NCBI RefSeq assembly: GCF_000245735.1
Contig: NZ_AHTH01000009.1
Span: forward strand, 62,001 to 126,000
Reading direction: 5' to 3'
Length of the DNA stretch: 64,000 nt
Source of the DNA: Alishewanella jeotgali KCTC 22429
GTDB lineage: Bacteria; Pseudomonadota; Gammaproteobacteria; Enterobacterales; Alteromonadaceae
The translations under genes were made by a program, and so were the position numbers. Numbering within the stretch: position 1 is the first letter of the stretch; each line of letters opens with the position of its first letter. The notes beneath the pieces were generated by a model. It did not search any database. It worked only from the letters and a program-made list of their open reading frames with translations, and was not told the origin of the DNA. Positions 8,470-20,492 of this stretch are shown here, piece after piece.

Positions 8470-9426
8470 ATGGCATTATCACTGGCAGAGAAAATTGCAG
8501 ATCCACAGCAAGGGGTGTATCTGATTGGTACTACCCCGCCCAAAGCCGGCACCGCTGCTGATAAAAGCTCGCGGATCGCGGGTAAGTTGTTAGGCCGTTT
8601 GCAACAGCTCGAATACGATGGCCTGATTGTCTATGATATTCAGGATGAAAGTAGCCGGGTTGCCACCGAGCGTCCTTTCCCGTTTCAGAGCACTCTGGAC
8701 CCGCGCGAATACAGCCGGTTGTTACGCGAGCTTTCGGCGCAGGATGTCATTACCTATAAAAGTGTGGCTCAGCGTGATAGCAGCGAATTTGAGCACTGGC
8801 TTAGTGAAAGTGCCGCAACCTTTGCCCTGAAAAATCTGGTGTTAGTGGGTAGCCCTTCATCACATGGCCAGATCAAACTCAGTTTACCGCATGCCTATCA
8901 GCAGCTCGCCGCCCATCCGGCAAGCTTCTTTTTGGGTGGGGTTGCCATTGCCGAACGCCATGCCAAAAAAGGCGATGAACATTTACGCTTAATTGATAAA
9001 GCGGCCCAGGGCTGTCAATTCTTTATTTCGCAGGCGGTATATAACGCCCAGGCGACCATTGATCTGATCACCAGCTATGCCCGCAGCTGCAAACAGCAGG
9101 GCCTGACGCCAAAACGTCTGATTTTAACCTTTACCCCGTGCGGCAGTGAACAGACGCTGGATTTTATGCAATGGCTCGGTATTTCGGTGCCACAGGCCTC
9201 GCGTTATCGTATTCTGGATGCCGAAAACCCACTGAACGAATCGATTAAGATCTGCCGCGACAATCTGACGCAGATCTTAACCCACTGCGCGAATTTGGAG
9301 GTGCCGCTGGGCCTGAACGTTGAAAGCCTGACCAACCGCAAGGAAGAAATCGATGCCTCTATCCGCTTGTTCCGGCTATTAAAGGCGCTGATGGAGTTAC
9401 ATCTGGCAGAAAAGCAGGTTGCTTAA
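8470..9426 (+). CDS. Methylenetetrahydrofolate-reductase-like protein
   Basis: A 318-residue soluble protein resembling a divergent branch of the methylenetetrahydrofolate reductase (FAD TIM-barrel) family: LIVYDIQDESSR near residue 55, LVLVGSPSS near 125, FFLGGVAIAERH near 155, CQFFISQAVYN near 185 and LTFTPCGSEQTLDFMQWLGI near 220. It is not the close MetF orthologue, and I would not assign the exact reaction. GTTTTGGAGT before ATG 8470 supplies the ribosome site. It follows hvfC after a 133-bp gap with its own promoter-like elements and a MetJ-like octamer, which fits a one-carbon/methionine role. Confidence 0.7.
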   Translation: MALSLAEKIADPQQGVYLIGTTPPKAGTAADKSSRIAGKLLGRLQQLEYDGLIVYDIQDESSRVATERPFPFQSTLDPREYSRLLRELSAQDVITYKSVAQRDSSEFEHWLSESAATFALKNLVLVGSPSSHGQIKLSLPHAYQQLAAHPASFFLGGVAIAERHAKKGDEHLRLIDKAAQGCQFFISQAVYNAQATIDLITSYARSCKQQGLTPKRLILTFTPCGSEQTLDFMQWLGISVPQASRYRILDAENPLNESIKICRDNLTQILTHCANLEVPLGLNVESLTNRKEEIDASIRLFRLLKALMELHLAEKQVA

Positions 9427-9462
9427 GCGACCTGCTTTGGCGGCATTTGCTGCGTGCCGTGC

Positions 9463-9813
9463 TTAACCCAACTTGGGCGCATCGTAGTTGGCAGGTTCAT
9501 CGCTATAGATACAAACATTCCACTCTGCAACCAGCCCATCCTCCGCTAAGCAATATTGCGCAAAAAAGGCTTGAATTTCCGCGCGCTGACAGTGAGCTTC
9601 AAAGCTGGCCAAATCCGCCCAGATTTCATTAAAGGCAATCGGGAAACTCTTACCGTCAGCAAAAGGACTCTGGATTTGCCGGGTCACCACATACTGTAGA
9701 CAGCCGTCCTCACGTAAGGTATTTGGCTCCAGGCTTTGCAATATCCGGAATAACTCGGCTTCTTTTCCCACCTTAGGCAAAAATTGGGCAACACAATAAA
9801 CTTTCTTTGACAT
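9463..9813 (-). CDS. ABM-domain monooxygenase (YgiN-like)
   Basis: A 116-residue antibiotic-biosynthesis-monooxygenase fold protein, single domain: VYCVAQFLPKVGKEAELFRILQSL, then FNEIWADLASFEAHCQ and a C-terminal strand. Relatives include the quinol monooxygenase YgiN; the substrate is unknown. The start is taken at 9813 because AAGGG lies seven bases before it, while the upstream in-frame ATG at 9819 abuts that Shine-Dalgarno. It stands alone, convergent with the MTHFR-like gene. Confidence 0.78.
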   Translation of the reverse strand: MSKKVYCVAQFLPKVGKEAELFRILQSLEPNTLREDGCLQYVVTRQIQSPFADGKSFPIAFNEIWADLASFEAHCQRAEIQAFFAQYCLAEDGLVAEWNVCIYSDEPANYDAPKLG

Positions 9814-9865
9814 CAGCATCCCTTATTAAGCGAGCCTGCCGCATATAGCGGCAGGCAACAGAGTA

Positions 9866-11317
9866 TTAATGGCGGCCAAATACCGTAAACAGCTCGGCAT
9901 TAAGCCATAAATGACAGAGTACACTGGCGGCGTAGCCCAGTAAAATCACCGGTGCCCATTTTAAATGGCCAACGAAGGTATAGTAGCCTCTGGCCTGTCC
10001 CATCAGTGCTACCCCCGCGGCAGAACCGATAGACAACAGACTGCCGCCAACACCAGCAGTAAGGGTAATCAGCAGCCAGTGACCATGAGACATCTCCGGG
10101 TTCATCGTTAATACCGCAAACATCACCGGGATATTATCTACCACCGCCGACATCAGTCCCAGCACCACATTGGCTGCAGTCGGGTTCCAGTTGGTATATA
10201 ACGCAGTCGAGAGCAGCTCCAGATAACCGATAAAGCCCAGCCCGCCGACGCAAACCACCACACCGTAGAAAAACAGTAAGGTATCCCACTCAGCCCGCGC
10301 TACCCGGCTAAACACATCAAAAGGCACCACTTGCCCCAGTGCACGGATCCGCTCCATATCACCGGCGCGCTCAGCCAGTGCCCGCTTGCGCGCCAGACTG
10401 CCCGGTAAGGTTTTACGCAGGAAGAAGCCGAAGAACTGCAGGTAACCCAGGCCTGTCATCATCCCCAAGACCGGCGGTAAGCCGAGATAAGAGTGAAAGG
10501 CCACGGCAGTGGCAATGGTTAATAAAAATAAGGTCAGGATCCTAAGTGCGCCGCGTTTTAACTCAACTTCTTCCGCATGACCACCCGGTGAGCGCTTCTC
10601 CACAAAAAAGCTCATAATCAGCGCCGGCACACCAAAGTTGACCACAGCCGGTAAGAACAGCGTGAAGAACTCATTAAAGGTGACGATACCGGCCTGCCAC
10701 ACCATCAGGGTAGTAATATCACCAAAGGGGATAAAGGCGCCGCCGGCATTGGCTGCCACCACGATATTGACACAGGTCAGGTTGATAAAGCGTTTATCGC
10801 CTTCGGCCACTTTCATCACCACAGCACACATCAGCATGGCCGTGGTCATATTGTTGGCAAAAGACGAAATCGCAAAGGCCAGCACGCCGCTGATCCAAAA
10901 TAAGCTGCGATAACTAAAGCCGGTGCGGATCAACCAGGCGCGCAGGGCATCGAATAAGCGCCGCTCCTCCAGAGCATTGATATAGGTCATCGCCACCAAT
11001 AAAAATAACATCAGCTCGGAGAATTCCAGCAGCGTATGGCGAAAGGCCGATTCCGCCTCGGTCGGCATGCCAGCCTGCATATAATGCCAGCCAATCATCG
11101 CCCAGATGATGCCAGCGGCCACCAGCACCGGTTTGGATTTACGTAAATGAATTTTCTCTTCGGCCATGACCAGCAAATACGCCAGCAGGAAAATGACGAT
11201 GGCAGTGATGCCAAGAGCACTGTCGGTTAACGGCAACGGACCGGTCGCCGCCATAGCAATATTCGGCCAGCACAACAGGCTGAGCAACAAGATAGACACA
11301 ACTTTTAAATAAGACAT
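9866..11317 (-). CDS. nhaD: Na+/H+ antiporter NhaD
   Basis: A 483-residue inner-membrane antiporter of the NhaD/ArsB superfamily (usual length about 475-480). It begins with a signal-like first helix (LLLSLLCWPNIAMA), followed by about twelve further hydrophobic segments. FANNMTTAMLMCAVV and NAGGAFIPFGDITTLMVWQAG, with polar residues inside membrane helices, are family landmarks. The longer frame to 11464 lacks a signal-peptide-like start, so 11317 is preferred. It lies downstream of the sulP-usp pair on the same strand. Role: sodium extrusion and pH homeostasis, typical of marine or haloalkaline bacteria. Confidence 0.88.
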   Translation of the reverse strand: MSYLKVVSILLLSLLCWPNIAMAATGPLPLTDSALGITAIVIFLLAYLLVMAEEKIHLRKSKPVLVAAGIIWAMIGWHYMQAGMPTEAESAFRHTLLEFSELMLFLLVAMTYINALEERRLFDALRAWLIRTGFSYRSLFWISGVLAFAISSFANNMTTAMLMCAVVMKVAEGDKRFINLTCVNIVVAANAGGAFIPFGDITTLMVWQAGIVTFNEFFTLFLPAVVNFGVPALIMSFFVEKRSPGGHAEEVELKRGALRILTLFLLTIATAVAFHSYLGLPPVLGMMTGLGYLQFFGFFLRKTLPGSLARKRALAERAGDMERIRALGQVVPFDVFSRVARAEWDTLLFFYGVVVCVGGLGFIGYLELLSTALYTNWNPTAANVVLGLMSAVVDNIPVMFAVLTMNPEMSHGHWLLITLTAGVGGSLLSIGSAAGVALMGQARGYYTFVGHLKWAPVILLGYAASVLCHLWLNAELFTVFGRH

Positions 11318-11543
11318 GGTAATCACTGGGATTGGATTAAGCAGAAAGGTCTCTATCGGGCTGATGCCTGATATTGAGCGCATATGATACGCCCTTTTTT
11401 GCGCTTTAATAGCACTAACTGCAACAGAATTTGCAGTTAGTGGAATGACTTTGGTCGAATGCACTCAGCAACGGCTAACAACATGCAGCGATAAACAACT
11501 AGCAATCACAACAGGCCTGCACCAGCAGTCAGCCCCGACTGGT

Positions 11544-12398
11544 TTAGCGCAGTACCAGCATCGCGCAGCGCGCCTTACTTAGCATCGCCGTGGTGGTACT
11601 GCCCAAAATAAACTGCCGGATCCGCGAATGGCCGTAGGCGCCCATTACCAGCAGATCAATAACCTGTTCCTGCTGGTACTGGTGCAGGGCTTCGTCCGGC
11701 TCACCGGTCACTATCGCGGTACGGGTATCAAAACCGGCCAGCGTTAGCACACTGGCGGCTTCGGCCAGCTGTTTTTCGGCTTGTTCACTGCTTACTGCGG
11801 CCATTACCAGATGGACCGGTAGGCCACGACACAGCGGGCTGGCAGCCAGCATTTCCAGACTCTTTTGCGCAGTAGCACTGCCATCATAGGCCAGCATCAC
11901 CCGCTTCGGCGCGGAAAAACGCTGCTGCGTCAGTAAAATAGGCTTTTGCATACTGCGGATAATCATCTCGATATGCATCCCCAGTTGCCCATGCGCATCG
12001 GTACTGCTTAAGCCTCGCTTACCCAATACCAATAACCGGGTATCATCCTGCAGTGCCTTTAATGACTCCAGTAACGGACCGTGTCGCATCAGTTCACTGA
12101 TTTCAGCGACTGCGGCGGCGGTAGCCCGGGCATGTGCCGCATCCAGAATATGATGGCCACGCTGCAATGCCAGCTTGCTGTGTTGTTCATCCAGCTCTGC
12201 CAGTTGTTGCAGTAACACTTCCTGCGATCCCAAGCCAATACTGCCACTGAGATCCGGCGTCTGGGTATGCTGTGCCCGGTCAATCACATGCACCAGACTA
12301 AGGGGCGCGGTCAGCGCCTTAGCGGCCCAGATCGCACCATCACAAACCGCCTCAGCATAGGGTGAGGCATCAATACAGGCGTAGACATGCTTTGTCAT
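11544..12398 (-). CDS. Tandem universal stress protein (UspA x2)
   Basis: A 284-residue cytoplasmic protein made of two Usp domains (about residues 1-145 and 155-284). The C-terminal copy keeps the ATP-binding pattern near its end: LVMGAYGHSRIRQFILGSTT, matching G-2x-G-9x-G(S/T). It starts two bases after the sulP stop, so it is almost certainly cotranscribed with the transporter; SulP-Usp pairs recur in proteobacteria and suggest modulation of transport. The target is not known. Confidence 0.85.
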   Translation of the reverse strand: MTKHVYACIDASPYAEAVCDGAIWAAKALTAPLSLVHVIDRAQHTQTPDLSGSIGLGSQEVLLQQLAELDEQHSKLALQRGHHILDAAHARATAAAVAEISELMRHGPLLESLKALQDDTRLLVLGKRGLSSTDAHGQLGMHIEMIIRSMQKPILLTQQRFSAPKRVMLAYDGSATAQKSLEMLAASPLCRGLPVHLVMAAVSSEQAEKQLAEAASVLTLAGFDTRTAIVTGEPDEALHQYQQEQVIDLLVMGAYGHSRIRQFILGSTTTAMLSKARCAMLVLR

Positions 12399-12400
12399 CG

Positions 12401-13885
12401 TTAGTGTCCCATCAATTTTTCGACTGCGTCAGGCTGTTGATGCACAGCAAATTTATCCACCAGGGTGGCGCTGGCTTCATTTAACCCCAGCAGCTCAACC
12501 ATGGTACCTTCACGGCGGAACTTTAGTACGACCTTATCCAGTGAACTTACCGCAGTAATATCCCAGAAATGCGCCCGGCTCAGATCGATCTGCACCTTAT
12601 CCAGCGCCTCTTTAAAGTCAAAGGCGGCGACAAATTGCTCGGCCGAGGTAAAAAATACCTGCCCTACCACCTGATAATGCCGCTCGCGGCCACCGGCTTG
12701 CAGGCTAGAACTGATGTAGAGGATCTGGCCCACTTTATTGGCGAAAAACAAGGCACTGAGTAACACACCAAGCAGTACACCATAAGCCAGATTATGCGTA
12801 AAGACCACTACCACCACCGTCGCGATCATCACGATACTGGAACTTAGCGGGTTTTTACGTAAGTCCCGCACCGAGCTCCAGCTAAAGGTACCAATAGACA
12901 CCATAATCATCACAGCAACCAGCGCCGCCATCGGGATCATGCCGACATAGTCACTTAAAAATACAATAAACAGCAGCAAGAAAATACCAGCCAGTAGGGT
13001 CGAGAGGCGGGTGCGGCCACCGGATTTCACATTAATCACCGACTGCCCGATCATGGCACAGCCAGCCATGCCACCCAGTAAACCAGAACCAATATTGGCG
13101 ATACCCTGGCCGACACATTCCCGATTCTTATCACTGCTGGTATCGGTCAGATCATCAACAATGGTGGCGGTCATCAGTGACTCGAGTAAACCCACCACGG
13201 CCAGCGCCAACGCATAAGGGAAGATGATTTGCAGCGTTGCAACATTCAGCGGCACATCAGGCCATAAAAAGACTGGTAAGCTATCAGGCAGCTCACCCAT
13301 ATCGGCGACAGTACGCAGATCGAGCTGGAAATAAACAGCGATAGCGGTTAACACCACTATACACACCAGAGGGGATGGAATGGTTTTGGTGACATAAGGA
13401 AACAAATAGATAATGGCCAGGCCCGCCGCGGTCATGCCATACACCAGCAAGGTACCATGTTGCCCACTTAGTTCCGGCAGTTGTGCCATAAAAATCAGGA
13501 TCGCCAGTGCATTAACAAAGCCGGTAACCACAGAGCGTGACACAAAACGCATCAGCTCGCCCAGCTTTAGTAAACCAAACAGGATTTGTAGTAACCCAGT
13601 TAATAAGGTTGCGGCTAATAAATATTCGAGGCCATGTTCCCGCACCAGCGTAATCATCAGTAGCGCCATGGCACCGGTTGCCGCCGAAATCATCGCCGGC
13701 CGACCACCGGCAAAGGCGGTAATCACCGCGATACAAAAAGAGGCATAAAGGCCGACCTTAGGATCGACGCCAGCAATAATCGAAAAGGCAATGGCTTCAG
13801 GAATTAAGGCCAGCGCGACCACCAAGGCAGAAAGCACATCGCCCCGCACATTGGAAAACCAGGTTTGGCGTAAGGAATTTAACAT
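12401..13885 (-). CDS. SulP-family anion transporter with STAS domain
   Basis: A 494-residue SulP permease: about 10-12 membrane segments (residues ~20-390) and a C-terminal STAS domain (~residues 400-490, [23 protein letters not shown]). Family landmarks include [24 protein letters not shown]. SulP proteins move sulfate, or bicarbonate in the BicA branch; sequence reading alone does not decide. The start is set at 13885 ([18 protein letters not shown]) because the upstream extension to 14050 is cysteine-rich and atypical. First gene of a minus-strand cluster with usp and nhaD. Confidence 0.87.
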   Translation of the reverse strand: MLNSLRQTWFSNVRGDVLSALVVALALIPEAIAFSIIAGVDPKVGLYASFCIAVITAFAGGRPAMISAATGAMALLMITLVREHGLEYLLAATLLTGLLQILFGLLKLGELMRFVSRSVVTGFVNALAILIFMAQLPELSGQHGTLLVYGMTAAGLAIIYLFPYVTKTIPSPLVCIVVLTAIAVYFQLDLRTVADMGELPDSLPVFLWPDVPLNVATLQIIFPYALALAVVGLLESLMTATIVDDLTDTSSDKNRECVGQGIANIGSGLLGGMAGCAMIGQSVINVKSGGRTRLSTLLAGIFLLLFIVFLSDYVGMIPMAALVAVMIMVSIGTFSWSSVRDLRKNPLSSSIVMIATVVVVVFTHNLAYGVLLGVLLSALFFANKVGQILYISSSLQAGGRERHYQVVGQVFFTSAEQFVAAFDFKEALDKVQIDLSRAHFWDITAVSSLDKVVLKFRREGTMVELLGLNEASATLVDKFAVHQQPDAVEKLMGH

Positions 13886-14278
13886 AGAGCATCCAACAAG
13901 AGTCTGACAGTATCGATAACAACAAAATGACAGTTGCCTGTCGGCAGTGACTTTACTGTTACCACAGAAATGGCTGCCGGTAGCGACCAGCGAATAACAG
14001 CTTTTTCGCTTTAGTACGTTACAGACATAAAAAATAACTGCACCAGGCAAATTATCCAGATATTGCGTTATTTACACCGGCCTACCCTCGTTGTATTTCA
14101 ATCAATTAGAACGGATTTTTTTGAGGCAGCTGTTAACGAACAGCAAGAAAGTACCGCAGATTTTAGCAGTTTTAACGACTAAAAACGAATAAAACATGCC
14201 GTTCGCTAAGTAAAGCATTGCAAATCTCTGCGGCAGCCAATTATCTTCTTTGTAGCGATTAAGCGTGCTACCAGTCTG
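13886..14278. other. Intergenic region upstream of sulP
   Basis: A 393-bp stretch between the sulP start and the end of the ybeL-like gene, both read leftwards. It must hold the sulP promoter. It is relatively AT-rich around 14030-14270, with no convincing RNA gene, repeat or extra coding region seen. Confidence 0.5.
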
Positions 14279-14743
14279 CTATACCGGCAAGCCATCACGG
14301 AAAAATTGTACGCCACCACAGTGGCTGCAACTTAACAGCTCGGCCGGGTGCGTATAATCGATACTGTGCTGACATTGACTGCAGCGATAGCGACCCATGC
14401 CAACATATTCGCCCTGATAATACACGCCCTGATGTTGGAAATCGTCAATCAGCTCGGCCCACTCTACTTGTGTCCGGTCGGTAATTTGGCTTAATTGCTC
14501 CCACAGCTCCTCAGTCCACATCGAAGGTTGCTGCTCCTCGGCAGCCCCTTGCTGCCACTGACTTTTCAGCGTTTCCAGAAACAGTTGCGTCTCATAGGCA
14601 CTGAGCTCCTTGCCAGCTTTCAGATAAGCTTTCAGAGTGTCGGCAACATCCAGCATACTTTGCAGCTGTTCCTGCCCTGCCTGTTGCAGTGTCTGACTCA
14701 GGTCTTTAAGCCAGTTGCGGTATTTCGCGTTAAAGTCTGCCAT
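14279..14743 (-). CDS. ybeL: YbeL-like zinc-ribbon protein (DUF1451)
   Basis: A 154-residue DUF1451 protein. The N-terminal two thirds is a helical, acidic segment (NWLKDLSQTLQQAGQEQL...), and the C terminus is a zinc ribbon with paired cysteines in YRCSQCQHS and LLSCSHCGGVQFF. E. coli ybeL lies near leuS too, supporting orthology. The start is set at 14743 (MADFNAKYRN); four codons more are possible upstream. Function unknown. Confidence 0.82.
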   Translation of the reverse strand: MADFNAKYRNWLKDLSQTLQQAGQEQLQSMLDVADTLKAYLKAGKELSAYETQLFLETLKSQWQQGAAEEQQPSMWTEELWEQLSQITDRTQVEWAELIDDFQHQGVYYQGEYVGMGRYRCSQCQHSIDYTHPAELLSCSHCGGVQFFRDGLPV

Positions 14744-14797
14744 CTTGTACTCCACTGGTAATTTAGCAACGCTATTCTGAGTATAGACAAAGGGTAG

Positions 14798-17488
<2,691 letters not shown>

Positions 17489-17489
17489 G

Positions 17490-17966
17490 ATGGCCTGGCG
17501 CCTGACACTGCTGGCGCTGCTGCTCAGTCTGCTGAGCAGCTGCGGCTTTCACCTGCGCGGCAATCTGCCGCTCAGTCAGTTTCCGGCCATCTATGTGCAA
17601 AGCGAAGCGCACTCTGAGCTGGCCGCGCTGTTAAAACAGCGCTTTAGTCAAAATCAGGTCGAGTTACTGGGCAGTTACCAGCAAGACCGACCGGCGCTGC
17701 AGCTGGTGCGCGACACGCTGGAGCGGCGGACCCTGTCGCTGTTTGCCAATGGCCAGGTCGCCGAATATGAGCTGATTTACAAAGTCGAATATCGGATCCA
17801 ATTACCCGGCGAACAGGAACAATTTTATCAGTTCGAGTTATACCGTGATTATCAGGATGATCCGAATCAGGCCCTGGCGAAAGCCCAGGAACTGGAGCTG
17901 CTGTTAAGCGAATTACGCCAGCAGGCTGCCAACCGTATTATCCGCCAACTGGCTCGCCTGGGCTGA
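17490..17966 (+). CDS. lptE: LPS-assembly lipoprotein LptE
   Basis: A 158-residue outer-membrane lipoprotein. The lipobox LLSSC puts the lipidated cysteine near residue 18, followed by the family signature CGFHLRG. LptE plugs the LptD barrel in the final step of lipopolysaccharide export. ATG follows the leuS stop by one base, and the stop overlaps the holA start (TGATG), so translation is coupled. It depends on Lnt, encoded at the left end of the window, for maturation. Confidence 0.93.
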   Translation: MAWRLTLLALLLSLLSSCGFHLRGNLPLSQFPAIYVQSEAHSELAALLKQRFSQNQVELLGSYQQDRPALQLVRDTLERRTLSLFANGQVAEYELIYKVEYRIQLPGEQEQFYQFELYRDYQDDPNQALAKAQELELLLSELRQQAANRIIRQLARLG

Positions 17967-19009
17967 TGCAGAAGCTGTACGCCAATCAATTGCCAGCCCA
18001 GCTGCAACAGGGGCTGGCGCCCTGTTATCTGATTTTTGGCGAAGAGCCACTGCAAAAACTGGAAGCCATCGAAGCGATCCGGCACGCGGCCAAACCGCAA
18101 GGCTTTTTGGAGCGGCTGAGCTTTAGCGCTGATGCCCAGTTCGACTGGCAGCAGCTGGATAACGAACTCAGTGCCATGTCCTTGTTTGCCGAGCGGCGGC
18201 TGATTGAACTGGAACTGGCACAAGCCAAACCGCCGGCTGCCGTCAACGAACAACTGAAGCAACTGGCTGCCAAACTGCATCCCGATATCGTGCTGGTGGT
18301 GCATGGCAGTCGCAGCTTTAGTGAAGTCAGCAAACTGGCCTGGTTTAAACAACTGTCAGAGCAGGCAGTGCAAGTGGCAATTTACCCACTGGATGAGCGG
18401 CAACAACTGCAATGGCTGCAGCAACGCGCCCGCCAGTTACAGTTGCAGCTAAGCTCTGATGCGCTGAATTTGCTGCAACAACACTGTGCCGGCAACCTGC
18501 TGGCCGCCCGGCAGGAGCTGGAAAAGCTGGCACTGACCCATCCGGATAGCCGCATTGATGCCGAGACCTTTAGCCGCTTTTTAGCCGATCATTCCAGCTA
18601 CAACGTGTTTCAACTGACCGATTCGGTATTAGCCGGGCATAGTGCCGAAGCCGCACACCGGCTGCAGCGCTTGCTGGAACAGGACACTGAGCCGGTGATT
18701 ATCGCCTGGCAATTACATAAAGAGCTGAGCATCCTGCAACAGCTGGCCCAGGCGGAGCAACAAGGCCAACTGAGCGCACAGTTTAAACAATTGGCGATCT
18801 GGCCGAAACGCCAGCCATTATATCAACAAGCCCTGCAGCGACTTAGCCGGGGTTGGCAAAACTATTTGTTACAGGAACTGGCGGCCTTTGATCGCTTATT
18901 TAAAGCCGGCCGGCTGACTAACACCACGCTGGCGTTATTACATCTGGTGACCTTATTCTGCCATCCGGTCGCCAAAACCTTTGCTTTGCAACAGTATGAC
19001 GCAGACTAA
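17966..19009 (+). CDS. holA: DNA polymerase III delta subunit
   Basis: A 347-residue clamp-loader delta subunit (E. coli 343). PCYLIFGEEPLQKLEAIEAI near residues 20-40 is the usual start of domain I; the remainder is a helical AAA-like core and collar with LEQDTEPVIIAWQLHKEL in domain III. It opens the beta clamp during loading. The start shares bases with the lptE stop, and the 3' end overlaps nadD by 14 bp. Confidence 0.95.
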   Translation: MQKLYANQLPAQLQQGLAPCYLIFGEEPLQKLEAIEAIRHAAKPQGFLERLSFSADAQFDWQQLDNELSAMSLFAERRLIELELAQAKPPAAVNEQLKQLAAKLHPDIVLVVHGSRSFSEVSKLAWFKQLSEQAVQVAIYPLDERQQLQWLQQRARQLQLQLSSDALNLLQQHCAGNLLAARQELEKLALTHPDSRIDAETFSRFLADHSSYNVFQLTDSVLAGHSAEAAHRLQRLLEQDTEPVIIAWQLHKELSILQQLAQAEQQGQLSAQFKQLAIWPKRQPLYQQALQRLSRGWQNYLLQELAAFDRLFKAGRLTNTTLALLHLVTLFCHPVAKTFALQQYDAD

Positions 19010-19655
19010 ACTAGTAGGGATTTTTGGCGGCACCTTCGATCCGATCCATCTTGGCCATCTGGCAGTTGCACGTTATGTGCTGACGCACTGCGCTTTAGAT
19101 AGCGTTAAGCTGATGCCCTGCCATCTGCCGCCGCACCGTGCCAGTCCGGGCGTCAGCAGTGTCGAGCGGGCACGGATGGTCGAGCTGGCTATCAGTGCAG
19201 AGCCAAAGCTGCAGCTCGAACCGCTGGAACTGAGCCTGCAACAACCGTCTTACACGGTAAATAGCCTGACGCTGCTAAAGCAGCAAGATCCTGCTGCGCA
19301 CTTGTGTTTTATTATTGGCATGGACTCACTGCAGTATTTTCGCAGCTGGCATCAGTGGCAGCAGATCCTGACATTGGCCCATCTGATCGTACTTAAGCGC
19401 CCCGGCTATAGCGCACAGGATGGCGACGCACCAGCGCTACTCACCCAATACGGCATCAGCCTGCCAGAGCTCAGCACACTGCCAGCCGGTGGCATCCTGC
19501 TGTTGGATAATCCGGATTTTCCACAAAGCGCAACCTTTGTCCGTGAGCAGTTAGCCGTGGACCCAGCCGTGCAGGCCATGCTACCGCCAGCGGTACTTAG
19601 TTATATTCAGCAACACGGGCTCTATGGTTGCGCTGTTTCCGCTGCCAAAGTGTGA
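18996..19655 (+). CDS. nadD: Nicotinate-nucleotide adenylyltransferase
   Basis: A 219-residue enzyme making nicotinic acid adenine dinucleotide in NAD synthesis. The nucleotidyltransferase motif is GIFGGTFDPIHLGHL near residues 7-21, and the second motif region SATFVREQL is near residue 175. The start is taken at ATG 18996, inside the end of holA; five further codons upstream are in frame but would lengthen the overlap. Normal position between holA and rsfS. Confidence 0.94.
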   Translation: MTQTKLVGIFGGTFDPIHLGHLAVARYVLTHCALDSVKLMPCHLPPHRASPGVSSVERARMVELAISAEPKLQLEPLELSLQQPSYTVNSLTLLKQQDPAAHLCFIIGMDSLQYFRSWHQWQQILTLAHLIVLKRPGYSAQDGDAPALLTQYGISLPELSTLPAGGILLLDNPDFPQSATFVREQLAVDPAVQAMLPPAVLSYIQQHGLYGCAVSAAKV

Positions 19656-19692
19656 TAAAATAGCGCCCTTTTAGCTTGCATGAGGAATAAGG

Positions 19693-20013
19693 GTGCAAAC
19701 AAACGAACTGGTCGCCTTTGTCGTAGACAAGGTTGATGACATGAAAGCCCGCGATATCGTGACCTTAGATGTCCGGGGTAAATCCAGCGTCACCGAATTT
19801 ATGGTGATCTGCTCTGGAACTTCCAGCCGCCACGCGAAGTCTATTGCCGGGTACCTGGCGCAAGAAGTGAAGAAACAAGGCGTTCAACCACTGGGCATCG
19901 AAGGTGAAGCCTCGGGGGAATGGGTATTACTGGATCTGGACAGTGTTGTCGTGCATGTGATGCAGGAAGAAAGCCGGCATTTTTATCAGTTGGAAAAGCT
20001 CTGGGGCGGTTAA
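19693..20013 (+). CDS. rsfS: Ribosome silencing factor RsfS
   Basis: A 106-residue Iojap/RsfS protein that binds uL14 on the 50S subunit and blocks subunit joining under nutrient limitation. Conserved stretches include DIVTLDV, FMVICSGTSSRHAKSIA and WVLLDLDSVVVHVM. A GTG start at 19693 follows GAGGAATAAG. TAAAAT at 19656-19661 could be a -10 element, so the gene may have its own promoter besides read-through from nadD. Confidence 0.95.
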   Translation: MQTNELVAFVVDKVDDMKARDIVTLDVRGKSSVTEFMVICSGTSSRHAKSIAGYLAQEVKKQGVQPLGIEGEASGEWVLLDLDSVVVHVMQEESRHFYQLEKLWGG

Positions 20014-20019
20014 GTAGTT

Positions 20020-20490
20020 ATGAAGTTGATCCTGATTGCCGTGGGTACCAAGATGCCTGCCTGGGTACAAACCGGCTTTGAGGAATATGCCCGTCGCTTT
20101 CCCCGTGATCTGCCGTTCGAACTGATTGAAATTGCCGCTGGTAAGCGCGGTAAAAATGCGGATATCAAACGCATTTTAGAGCAAGAAGGCGAAAAAATGC
20201 TGGCGGCAGTGCCCAAAGGTAGCCGCATCGTGACGCTGGAAGTGCTGGGTCAAAACTGGACCAGCCCGCAGCTGGCCGGCAAGTTACAGGAATGGCAACA
20301 GGATGGCCGTGATGTCTGCTTACTGGTGGGCGGCCCGGAAGGTTTGGCGCCAGCCTGTATTGCAGCCAGCGAAGCCAAATGGTCACTCTCGGCGCTGACG
20401 CTGCCGCATCCGCTGGTCAGGGTGGTGATGGCAGAAGCCCTGTACCGCGCCTGGAGTATTAGTACCAATCACCCTTATCACCGCGAGTAG
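20020..20490 (+). CDS. rlmH: 23S rRNA pseudouridine-1915 N3-methyltransferase RlmH
   Basis: A 156-residue SPOUT methyltransferase (E. coli 155). LLVGGPEGL near residue 105 and [20 protein letters not shown] at the C terminus form the trefoil knot that holds S-adenosylmethionine. It methylates m3-Psi at position 1915 of 23S rRNA. It starts six bases after rsfS, the universal gene pair, and is followed after two bases by mrdA. Confidence 0.96.
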   Translation: MKLILIAVGTKMPAWVQTGFEEYARRFPRDLPFELIEIAAGKRGKNADIKRILEQEGEKMLAAVPKGSRIVTLEVLGQNWTSPQLAGKLQEWQQDGRDVCLLVGGPEGLAPACIAASEAKWSLSALTLPHPLVRVVMAEALYRAWSISTNHPYHRE

Positions 20491-20492
20491 GC

